From the NCBI GenBank assembly GCA_002422955.1, contig DITY01000237.1:32515-52473 (forward strand): a stretch of DNA of 19,959 nucleotides. Direction: 5' to 3'. Below the pieces are notes generated by a model, which saw nothing but the letters and a program-made list of their open reading frames with translations, ran no database searches and had not been told where the DNA came from. This document shows positions 14,643-19,959 of the stretch, one piece after another (position 1 is the stretch's first letter; every line of letters begins with the position of its first letter). A program made the position numbers and the translations under genes. This DNA is from Planctomycetaceae bacterium UBA6172 (lineage in GTDB: Bacteria; Planctomycetota; Planctomycetia; Pirellulales; Pirellulaceae).

Positions 14643-15926
14643 TCACGGTTTTGACTGGAGCAGCTCGACGCACTGACGGGCGACGATCAACTCCTCGTTG
14701 GTCGGGATGACCCACAACTGGGTCCGGCTATTGTCGGCATGGAAGGTCGCTTCACCCGTCACGTTGGCGTTCCGGCTGGGATCGACCACGATGCCCAATT
14801 CTTCAAGCTCTCGGCAGACCTGCTGACGCGTGCGGACACCGTTCTCGCCGATCCCGCCGGTGAACACGATCGCGTCGACGCCACCGAGGGCGACAAGCAT
14901 GCCCCCGAGATGCCGGCGGATTTCTTCGGTGTAGACGTCCAGCGCCAATTGGCAGCGGGCGTCCCCTTGATCCGCGGCCGCTTCCAAGTCACGCATATCG
15001 CCGCTCTTGCCGCTGATCCCGAGCAACCCGCCGCGGGAACTCATTTCCGCCAGCACTTGATCGAGGGTCAGACCGGTGCGGGCGATGATCAGCGGAATCG
15101 CGAAGGGGTCGAAATCGCCGACTCGATTGTTTTGCGGCAACCCGGTCTGGGGCGTCATCCCCATCGTCGTCATCACGCTCTGGCCGTTGCGGATCGCGGT
15201 CAGACTGCTGCTGCCGCCGAGGTGGCAGGAGATGATGCGGGCATCTTGGCGGCTGAGCAATTCGGCGGCGCGGGTGGCGATGTAGCGGTGACTGGCACCG
15301 TGAAATCCCCACTTCTTGATGTGCATCGACTCGGTCCACTCGGCCGGGATCGCATAGGTCCGGCGCGACTCGGGGATCGTCCGGTGGAAGTCGGTTTCGA
15401 ACGCCGCGACCAACGGAATGCCCTGAATCTGCTCCCGCATCGTCCGCATCGCGGCGATGTAGGGCGGGTTGTGCGCCGGGGCCGCCGCGTTCATTTCCGT
15501 CATCGCCGACAAGACGTCATCATTGACTTGAAACACCCCCGAGATCCGCCCGCCATGCACGGCCTTGAACCCGATCGCGGCCACGTCGGCCGGCGACTTG
15601 AGCACGCCATGGACGGGGTCGGTCAATTGCTTCAAACAGGCGGTGACGGCCACGCCGTGATCGGGAACCGGCGCATCGATCGTCTCCGACCAATCGCCGA
15701 TCTGCACGGATGTGAGACCTTGAGCCTGTCCAATCCTTTCTACCCCGCCACGCGCCAACAACCGCTCACCGTTCATGTCGAACAGGCGGTACTTGAAGCT
15801 GGTCGAGCCGAGGTTTGCAACGAGTACGAGCACGAGATCCGTCTTGGGCTGGGGGGAAAATGCGGAATGCGACACCAGCGGCACCGAACCGTCCGGGCCG
15901 ACCTGCGTTTCGGGTCCCTCCGGCAC
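14643..15926 (-). CDS. ackA: Acetate-kinase-family acyl kinase of the BMC operon
   Basis: An acetate/propionate-kinase-family enzyme (ASKHA fold) that would turn the acyl-phosphate made by PduL, probably lactyl-phosphate, into the acid plus ATP. Motifs, numbered from GTG 15926: ANLGSTSFKYRLFD (37-50), HNPP (152-155), FHGASHRY (208-215), CHLGGSSSLT (234-243), the Arg268 region NNRVGDFDP, and the late GGIGENG. Against Methanosarcina acetate kinase, the catalytic His180 (here His209), Arg241 (Arg268) and Glu384 are kept, but Arg91 is Lys121 (GFKAVHGG), Asp148 is Glu177 (FETDFH) and Asn211 is Gly238. The start is uncertain: GTG 15926 adds a 31-residue polar, Pro-rich extension, whereas GTG 15833 would give a normal family N-terminus. 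No encapsulation helix was recognised. A hairpin precedes the gene (15982-16007). Confidence 0.9.
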   Translation of the reverse strand: MPEGPETQVGPDGSVPLVSHSAFSPQPKTDLVLVLVANLGSTSFKYRLFDMNGERLLARGGVERIGQAQGLTSVQIGDWSETIDAPVPDHGVAVTACLKQLTDPVHGVLKSPADVAAIGFKAVHGGRISGVFQVNDDVLSAMTEMNAAAPAHNPPYIAAMRTMREQIQGIPLVAAFETDFHRTIPESRRTYAIPAEWTESMHIKKWGFHGASHRYIATRAAELLSRQDARIISCHLGGSSSLTAIRNGQSVMTTMGMTPQTGLPQNNRVGDFDPFAIPLIIARTGLTLDQVLAEMSSRGGLLGISGKSGDMRDLEAAADQGDARCQLALDVYTEEIRRHLGGMLVALGGVDAIVFTGGIGENGVRTRQQVCRELEELGIVVDPSRNANVTGEATFHADNSRTQLWVIPTNEELIVARQCVELLQSKP

Positions 15927-15981
15927 GCCCGATCGGCCGTTCGAAAACGGGCTCGCGGCGTCCGGAGAGTTTGGCGACGAA

Positions 15982-16007
15982 CCGACCGCGACCGCGACCG
16001 CGGTCGG
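15982..16007 (-). other. Intercistronic hairpin between BMC-H copy 2 and the kinase
   Basis: CCGACCGCG (15982-15990) and CGCGGTCGG (15999-16007) form a perfect 9-bp, GC-only-plus-one-AT stem with an 8-nt loop. It begins 8 bp after the BMC-H stop on the transcribed strand. The sequence also contains tandem ACCGCG-type units. No U-run follows, so it is more likely an RNA-stabilising or processing hairpin or a partial attenuator than a full terminator; the operon clearly continues into the kinase. It would help keep abundant hexamer mRNA separate from enzyme mRNA. Confidence 0.55.
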
Positions 16008-16015
16008 CTCGGGGC

Positions 16016-16282
16016 TTAGCCGAAAAAAGCTTGCGCGAGTCCTTCGGCCGGACGGGCGATGATGTGGCTGCTCACCAATTCACCGGCCTGCGAGGCCGCG
16101 TTGGCACCGGCTTCGACGGCGGCGCGAACGCTGCCGACGTCACCGCTGACGACCGTCGTGACATAAGCACCACCGATATCGATGCGGCGGACGATTTCGA
16201 CGTTGGCCGCCTTGGCCATCGCGTCGGTCGCTTCGATCAGCGGGAGGAGACCCTTGGTTTCGATCAATCCGATTGCGTTCAT
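16016..16282 (-). CDS. BMC-H hexameric shell protein, copy 2
   Basis: An 88-residue single-domain BMC-H protein, a facet tile of the microcompartment shell. It has the canonical AIGLIETKGLLPLIEATDAMAKAANVEI opening, then the pore-forming stretch RIDIGGAYVTTVVSGDVGSVRAAVEAGANAA, and ends SSHIIARPAEGLAQAF. The pore loop reads GGA rather than the GSG of its neighbour, so the two hexamers probably differ in permeability. ATG 16282 has no clear Shine-Dalgarno (AAAGAATTC upstream). It lies 53 bp after the first BMC-H gene and is followed immediately by a strong hairpin. No BMC-T (tandem-domain) gene occurs in the operon, in line with PVM-type loci. Confidence 0.97.
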   Translation of the reverse strand: MNAIGLIETKGLLPLIEATDAMAKAANVEIVRRIDIGGAYVTTVVSGDVGSVRAAVEAGANAASQAGELVSSHIIARPAEGLAQAFFG

Positions 16283-16335
16283 GATGAATTCTTTGCGTGT
16301 AGAAACTTAGGAGAGGATGTTGGAATAGGGGACGA

Positions 16336-16641
16336 TCAACCGGCCACTTCGGGCAACTTGGCCTTGAGGACCTTGCCGAGATCGTTGTGCGGGCGAGGAA
16401 TGACCTGCACGCTGACCACTTCTCCGATCCGGCCGGCCGCGGCGGCACCGGCATCGGTCGCGGCTTTGACCGCGGCGACGTCGCCGCTGACGAAAGCGCT
16501 CACCAGGCCGCTGCCGACCTTGTCCCAACCCAGGAACGTGACGTTGGCGGCCTTCATCATCGCGTCAACGGCTTCGACCAGGGCGATGAATCCCTTGGTT
16601 TCGATCATTCCGAGCGCTTCGTTCGTCTTTACTTTTGCCAT
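16336..16641 (-). CDS. BMC-H hexameric shell protein, copy 1
   Basis: A 101-residue BMC-H facet protein. After a short extension (MAKVKTN) it has EALGMIETKGFIALVEAVDAMMKAANVTF, then GWDKVGSGLVSAFVSGDVAAVKAATDAGAAAA. Its GSG pore motif resembles PduA, whose pore is thought to pass small polar metabolites. The C-terminus VQVIPRPHNDLGKVLKAKLPEVAG is longer than in copy 2. ATG 16641 has AGGT nine bases upstream. The gene sits between a hairpin (16679-16696) that follows pduL and the second BMC-H gene, so the two hexamer genes form a distinct sub-cassette. BMC-H proteins are normally the most abundant shell components. Confidence 0.97.
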   Translation of the reverse strand: MAKVKTNEALGMIETKGFIALVEAVDAMMKAANVTFLGWDKVGSGLVSAFVSGDVAAVKAATDAGAAAAGRIGEVVSVQVIPRPHNDLGKVLKAKLPEVAG

Positions 16642-16678
16642 GGAAAAATACCTAACGGGGAGAGGGGGAAATCGTTAA

Positions 16679-16696
16679 CAAGGCTGCGACGCCTTG
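16679..16696 (-). other. Intercistronic hairpin between pduL and BMC-H copy 1
   Basis: CAAGGC (16679-16684) and GCCTTG (16691-16696) form a perfect 6-bp stem with a 6-nt loop, starting 8 bp past the pduL stop on the transcribed strand. The bases that follow on that strand, TTAACGATTT, are only mildly U-rich. It may be a weak attenuator or an mRNA-processing site that defines the 5' end of a BMC-H message. Together with 15982-16007 it brackets the two BMC-H genes. Confidence 0.5.
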
Positions 16697-16704
16697 CGGA
16701 ATGT

Positions 16705-17469
16705 TCAGTGCTGCTTGCAGGCGCAGGCCGCATCGATCTGCTTGCGAAGTAACACCTCGGTCGCCGAATCGAGGTTGCAGGCATTGCCCTCGTCGGTGTC
16801 GATGTGAACTTCCAGCTTCGCGACCTTGTCGGCGCGAACCAGCAGATCCTCGAACGTGACAGAGCATTGCGGACTGCGGATGACCAACTGCATCAGGTCG
16901 CCGTCTTGCACGCCGTAGTGGCGAGCATCGTGATCGTTCATGTGCACGTGCCGCGCGGCGCGGATCACGCCCTGGGTCAGTTGCACCGTGCCGGCGGGAC
17001 CGACCAGCACGCAACCGGGCGTGCCCTCGATCTTGCCGCTGTGGCGGACCGGCGCGTCGATCCCCAACGAGATCGAATCGGTGAATGCCAACTCGACCTG
17101 ACTCGCCCCACGGGTCGGACCGAGCACACGGACGTTGGGAAGCATGCGGCGGCGAGGGCCGACGACCATCACCGTCTGCTCGGCCGCATAAAAACCGTCT
17201 TGATACAGATCCTTTTCGGGGATCAATTTCGTTCCGGCGCCGAACAGGATCTCGACATGCTCGTCGGTCAGGTGACAGTGCCGCGCCGAGATGCTGACCC
17301 GCAGATTCGGCTTGCCACCAACCCAGCCCGGCGGACTGATCGCGGGGGCGCTCGCGACGGTCGGGGTGCTGACGCCAGCGATCACGCCATCCGCGGCATG
17401 CAGCCGACGGATCGCCTGACGCACCATCGCCTCAATCCGGTCTCGCTCTGGCAAGGTTTGTGTCGTCAT
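16705..17469 (-). CDS. pduL: PduL-type phosphate acyltransferase (PTAC), BMC cargo
   Basis: A 254-residue PduL-family phosphotransacylase, unrelated to Pta. It exchanges CoA for phosphate (acyl-CoA + Pi to acyl-phosphate + CoA), regenerating CoA inside the compartment. Residues about 9-23 (RDRIEAMVRQAIRRL) form an N-terminal encapsulation peptide, followed by an Ala/Pro/Val linker. The catalytic part has the two barrel domains with zinc-binding motifs RHCHLTDEH (63-71) and ARHVHMNDHDA, the GPRRRMLPNVRVLGP segment and the late KLEVHIDTDEGNA strand. It ends in a Cys/His-rich tail (CACKQH). The start at ATG 17469 is chosen over an in-frame TTG three codons earlier. It follows the regulator by 28 bp and precedes the BMC-H pair by 63 bp. 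Confidence 0.95.
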   Translation of the reverse strand: MTTQTLPERDRIEAMVRQAIRRLHAADGVIAGVSTPTVASAPAISPPGWVGGKPNLRVSISARHCHLTDEHVEILFGAGTKLIPEKDLYQDGFYAAEQTVMVVGPRRRMLPNVRVLGPTRGASQVELAFTDSISLGIDAPVRHSGKIEGTPGCVLVGPAGTVQLTQGVIRAARHVHMNDHDARHYGVQDGDLMQLVIRSPQCSVTFEDLLVRADKVAKLEVHIDTDEGNACNLDSATEVLLRKQIDAACACKQH

Positions 17470-17497
17470 CGGGAACAAGAATCGAAATGGGAAAGAA

Positions 17498-18268
17498 TTA
17501 AGTTTCGTCAGCTAAGGTTAGTTCGATGTTCGCGGCTTGCAGTCGCTTTTGCCAAACCGCGCCGAGTTGTTTGTCCGAGATCACCCATTGCACTTCGCCC
17601 AACCCGCACAATCGCGACAAGCTGGCCCTGCCAAACTTGCTGCTGTCCACGGCGATGCAGGTGATCGCGGCGATCCGCGACATCATCCGCTCGGTTTCCA
17701 CCAGCAACAGGTTGCTGTTGTAATACCCCTCCTCATCCACCCCCGCGACCGACAGGAAAGCCTTGTCGACCCGCAGGTTTGACAGCAAGCCGTCCGCCAT
17801 CGGACCCAGCGTCACGCCGGTCCGATGGTCGACATAACCGCCGATCAAGACCAACTCGATGCTGCCGCAACCGCTCAGCAAGTTCGCCACCGGCAAGCTG
17901 TTGGTGACCACCTGCAACCGCCGTCCGACCAACTGCCGCGCGATCTCGTAAGTCGTGCTGCCCCCGTCGAGCAGCACCGTGTCGCCATCGCTGATCTTGG
18001 ACGCCGCGTGGATCGCGATCCCCCGCTTCTGCACGGCGCTCTTGTCGCCACGCGAATCAAAAACTCGCATCTTGTCCGCGGAACCGGTCCAAAACACGCC
18101 GCCGTGCGTCCGCTTGGCCTCGCCGACTCGCTCCAACGCGTCGACGTCTCGCCGCACGGTCGATTCGCTGACCGACAGCGAATCGGCCAACTCGGCCAAC
18201 GACGCGAAACCGCGAGTCTGCACGATCCGCCGCAATTCCCCGCGACGCTGTTCGCTCACGACAATCAA
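17498..18268 (-). CDS. DeoR/GlpR-family transcriptional regulator of the BMC operon
   Basis: A DeoR-family repressor of about 256 residues, first gene of the operon. The N-terminal winged helix (about 6-55) shows EQRRGELRRIVQTRGFASLAELADSLSVSESTVRRDVDALERVG, the family's HTH pattern. The C-terminal sugar-phosphate-binding domain has GDTVLLDGGSTTYEIARQL, VVTNSLPVANLL, LIGGYVDHRTG and DKAFLSVAGVD. The ligand is likely a sugar phosphate or pathway intermediate (inference; such sensors commonly bind phosphorylated sugars). The start is uncertain: the frame is open to 18325, but TTG 18268 gives the family-like N-terminus and lies downstream of a promoter and operator candidate (18272-18339), so longer forms would begin upstream of transcription. 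GTG 18280 or GTG 18259 are alternatives. It probably autoregulates and controls the whole locus. Confidence 0.9.
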   Translation of the reverse strand: MIVVSEQRRGELRRIVQTRGFASLAELADSLSVSESTVRRDVDALERVGEAKRTHGGVFWTGSADKMRVFDSRGDKSAVQKRGIAIHAASKISDGDTVLLDGGSTTYEIARQLVGRRLQVVTNSLPVANLLSGCGSIELVLIGGYVDHRTGVTLGPMADGLLSNLRVDKAFLSVAGVDEEGYYNSNLLLVETERMMSRIAAITCIAVDSSKFGRASLSRLCGLGEVQWVISDKQLGAVWQKRLQAANIELTLADET

Positions 18269-18271
18269 CTT

Positions 18272-18313
18272 ATCAGTCACTCGGTGAATGAAATCTATCA
18301 CGACATGACTGAT
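18272..18313. promoter_or_regulatory. Candidate operator: ATCAGTCA/TGACTGAT inverted repeat
   Basis: ATCAGTCA (18272-18279) and TGACTGAT (18306-18313) are a perfect 8-bp inverted repeat separated by 26 bp; the match is 9 of 10 when extended by two bases. A second signal overlaps: the octamer TCACGACA is directly repeated at 18256-18263 and 18298-18305, 42 bp apart (about four helical turns). The site lies directly at the 5' end of the regulator gene, in an AT-rich stretch, and is the best candidate for autoregulatory binding by the DeoR-family protein. Confidence 0.5.
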
Positions 18314-18339
18314 TATTGCCACCAAAATCGATAATGCAA
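18312..18339 (-). promoter_or_regulatory. Candidate promoter of the BMC operon
   Basis: On the minus strand, TTGCAT (plus 18334-18339) is followed after 16 bp by AATAAT (plus 18312-18317), a 5-of-6 match to the -10 consensus. The -10 overlaps the distal arm of the inverted repeat at 18306-18313, so a bound repressor would cover the promoter. Transcription would start near 18300-18306. A second, weaker pair (TTGAGT then TAATTT, about 18352-18380) lies just upstream. Confidence 0.4.
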
Positions 18340-18360
18340 GTAGAGTCGCCTTAAATTACC

Positions 18361-18390
18361 CATTTTGAGGAAAAACTCAACGATAAAATG
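18361..18390. promoter_or_regulatory. Nested palindrome upstream of the BMC promoter
   Basis: CATTTT (18361-18366) and AAAATG (18385-18390) flank an inner TTGAG (18365-18369), GAAAAA, CTCAA (18376-18380) palindrome. It lies about 25-50 bp upstream of the candidate -35, where an activator would bind. It stands out as AT-rich against GC-rich surroundings. The function is unknown. From 18391 to 18521 nothing further was recognised. Confidence 0.3.
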
Positions 18391-18521
18391 GAGCAAGACG
18401 AGTCGGTGTAGCGGCGCCGTTCTTCCGGCCCGCCCAGGGCTAACCACGGCTTGGCCAGGTCTTAGGGCGGGGGACGGAGGGCGCTGTTCGACGCCGCTCG
18501 GGCCGCCTGCCCACCCCGAGA

Positions 18522-19319
18522 TCAGTCGGTCAGCAGGGATTCGGGGAACGTCAACCTGCGGCGATCCGCGGGATCGAACAACACGGCGATCGGCTCATTG
18601 CTCGCCTGGTATTCCCGCGCGAGCCTGACATCGTCTCCGCGGACGTTCGCATCGGTGGACTCGGGCGTCTGATCGCCCTTAAAGTCGAGCGCGACGCGAT
18701 AGATCGTCTCGCCCATCACGACGGTACCGGTGGGTTTCAGGTCACGGACCCTGGCCATCGCGAACTGACCCTCCCGCAGCAACCTGAGCCAGCGCCGCCG
18801 CGAACGGATCATGAACCCGACCATGACCAGCCCGATCGCGGGAAAGAGGATCGTGAAGAGGCCAAACCAGCCGAACGGATCGATCGTGCCCTGCTCCGCG
18901 CGGTTCCAGTCCGGATGCCGCGTGCGATAGCGGATCGGCAACTCATCGCCGACGTCGGGAACGGATTGGCTGAAGTAACTAACGCCCGATTTCTCTTGCC
19001 CCTCGAGCGTTCGGAATCGATAGCGGACGCGGTACACTTTTCGATCGTTGACCGACATGTTGGTCCCTTCGGTCGCCACCACCTGGCCCCGCGTCGACTC
19101 GCTGCCGAGCCAACTCAATGAAATCTCGACGGGCATGTTCCAGGGGAAAAAGATCCAAACGAAAATGGACCCGAACGCGATGAAGAACAGGCCGAACGGG
19201 ATGACCGCTGCCGTGGCCGAACCGCTCGATTTGCGGCGAGCGATGTTGCGCGGAACGTCGCGCGGCGGGGACTGTTTGAGGAACCGTTCCAAATCTTCGA
19301 AAGTGACTTGACGTTTCAT
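18522..19319 (-). CDS. DUF3592-like membrane protein
   Basis: A 265-residue protein with two hydrophobic segments: about 37-58 (AAVIPFGLFFIAFGSIFVWIFF) and about 149-171 (GWFGLFTILFPAIGLVMVGFMI). Between them lies a beta-rich domain with the DUF3592 pattern (RGQVVATEG, VYRVRYRFRTLEGQEKSGVSYF, VGDELPIRYRTRHPDWNRA). A second copy-like beta domain follows the second helix (MARVRDLKPTG, YRVALDFKGD, IAVLFDPADRRRLTFPESL). The inner domain resembles the extracytoplasmic part of other DUF3592 proteins, whose role is unknown. The N-terminus (1-30) is charged and cytoplasmic in character, with VTFEDLERFLKQSP. It lies 54 bp downstream of the DUF1269 gene in the same direction, and its 3' end faces the BMC control region. 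No link to the microcompartment is evident. Confidence 0.75.
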   Translation of the reverse strand: MKRQVTFEDLERFLKQSPPRDVPRNIARRKSSGSATAAVIPFGLFFIAFGSIFVWIFFPWNMPVEISLSWLGSESTRGQVVATEGTNMSVNDRKVYRVRYRFRTLEGQEKSGVSYFSQSVPDVGDELPIRYRTRHPDWNRAEQGTIDPFGWFGLFTILFPAIGLVMVGFMIRSRRRWLRLLREGQFAMARVRDLKPTGTVVMGETIYRVALDFKGDQTPESTDANVRGDDVRLAREYQASNEPIAVLFDPADRRRLTFPESLLTD

Positions 19320-19373
19320 CGGCCGCCCCCGCTCGAGATCATTCTTCCCCGGACGTGCTCGCGCTTCGGCGAC

Positions 19374-19865
19374 TCACTCTTGCTCGAGGGCGGCGCGCAA
19401 GGCGGCTTCGTCGGTCTTGTTAAGAGACGTTTGGAACACGTGCCCCTTGCCGGCGAATTGGCTCAGACCTTCGAGGACCTTGTCGCCCGAGGCGCGGCGC
19501 ACCAAGACGAACAAGGCGGAGGTGCCGTTGGTGAAGGAAGCGGAGACGTCCTTGATCATCTTGTCATTGATGCCGATGTCGGTGAGCTTGCCGGACAGCG
19601 CGCCCAACCCAGCCCCCGCGGCCATGCCGATCAGCGGATTGAGGAACACCATGCCGATCAGCGTACCCCAAAACCCGCCTCCCACCGCCCCAGCCGCGGT
19701 CAGGTTCACGGCCTGATGCAGTTGCACCTTGCCGGCGTCATCTTTGGTGACGACCACCGCGTCTTCCATTTCCAGCAGGTACTCGGTCTGCATCTTGGCC
19801 AGCGCGGTACGGACTTCGAATGCGGTGGTTGGGTCGTCGAAACAGACAACAATCAGATTGCTCAT
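19374..19865 (-). CDS. DUF1269 domain-containing protein
   Basis: A 163-residue DUF1269-family protein. It begins with a ferredoxin-like strand (SNLIVVCFDDPTTAFEVRTAL) and the family motif LEMEDAVVVTKDDAGKVQLHQA. A Gly-rich hydrophobic hairpin follows (about 55-92, AAGAVGGGFWGTLIGMVFLNPLIG and on), as in proteins annotated as 'DUF1269, membrane' or stress-associated. The second half (about 95-160) repeats the alpha/beta pattern (ALFVLVRRASGDKVLEGL, GHVFQTSLNKTDEAALRAAL). Its function is unknown; relatives often occur near stress or general-physiology genes. ATG 19865 is preceded by a GAGTGA element about eight bases away. It is probably followed on the same transcript by the DUF3592-like gene. 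The 94 bp upstream to the window edge hold an AT-richer stretch (TTTAATC on the minus strand) but no convincing promoter. Confidence 0.9.
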   Translation of the reverse strand: MSNLIVVCFDDPTTAFEVRTALAKMQTEYLLEMEDAVVVTKDDAGKVQLHQAVNLTAAGAVGGGFWGTLIGMVFLNPLIGMAAGAGLGALSGKLTDIGINDKMIKDVSASFTNGTSALFVLVRRASGDKVLEGLSQFAGKGHVFQTSLNKTDEAALRAALEQE

Positions 19866-19959
19866 GGTTCAGATCACTCACAAAAGGCAGAAAGGGCTAA
19901 GGAAAAGATTAAACGTTCGGTCGTAAGCATAGCGGCTGGGAATCGCCGGCCAATGGTCC

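Noticed and set aside
15982..16007. Reading the strong hairpin after BMC-H copy 2 as the operon terminator.
   Set aside because: No U-run follows, and the kinase and further BMC genes continue on the same strand with tight spacing.
13406..16019. Long plus-strand open frames (about 430 codons each) opposite the aldehyde dehydrogenase and the kinase.
   Set aside because: They are antisense shadows of well-conserved genes in GC-rich DNA; their translations are Arg/Asp/Gly-rich with no family motif.
17498..18325. Longer DeoR-family protein starting at TTG 18325 (275 residues).
   Set aside because: The extension would be encoded across the candidate promoter and operator and does not resemble DeoR N-termini.
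1..19959. CRISPR arrays, tRNA or rRNA genes, transposases, phage or attachment sites.
   Set aside because: No regularly spaced repeats, cloverleaf-like sequences, or mobile-element proteins were found when reading either strand.

Overview
The window looks like a chromosomal segment from a GC-rich member of the Planctomycetes, most likely Pirellulaceae-like. The reasons are a complete PVM-type (Planctomycetes/Verrucomicrobia) bacterial microcompartment (BMC) operon, planctomycete-typical families (PmoA-like DUF6807, long TPR/thioredoxin-like secreted proteins), weak or absent Shine-Dalgarno sequences at many genes and use of GTG/TTG starts. No tRNA, rRNA, CRISPR array, insertion sequence or phage gene was seen.

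Left part (1-9969): an aldo/keto reductase (minus); a histidine-rich ZIP-family metal transporter (minus) divergent from a Fur/Zur-family regulator (plus) across a ~386-bp control region; a secreted TPR protein ending in a redoxin-like domain (plus); a three-gene minus-strand cluster of cupin (DUF985), PEP-hydrolase-family TIM barrel and NhaC-type Na+/H+ antiporter; and a DUF6807 gene interrupted by two in-frame TAG codons.

Central part (9974-18325, all minus strand): the BMC operon. In order of transcription it holds a DeoR-family regulator, PduL-type phosphotransacylase, two BMC-H hexamer genes, an acetate-kinase-family kinase, BMC-P, CoA-acylating aldehyde dehydrogenase, BMC-P, a small protein with an encapsulation-peptide-like N-terminus, BMC-P, a class II sugar-phosphate aldolase with a C-terminal encapsulation peptide, and a lactate/malate-dehydrogenase-family enzyme. 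This content matches the PVM microcompartment characterised in Planctopirus limnophila for L-fucose/L-rhamnose use. The aldolase splits fuculose/rhamnulose-1-phosphate into DHAP and L-lactaldehyde, the aldehyde dehydrogenase makes lactyl-CoA and NADH, PduL makes the acyl-phosphate, the kinase yields ATP and lactate, and the terminal dehydrogenase recycles NAD. Sugar isomerases and kinases are not in the window.

Right part (18522-19865): a DUF3592-like two-helix membrane protein and a DUF1269 protein (both minus).

The BMC type is known, but several details deserve a second look. The 'LDH' carries malate-dehydrogenase specificity residues. The kinase has substitutions at positions equivalent to essential acetate-kinase residues. 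The BMC-H pair is bracketed by two intercistronic hairpins. The regulator has a strong candidate self-operator overlapping its promoter. The unassigned 119-aa protein looks like a cargo adaptor.
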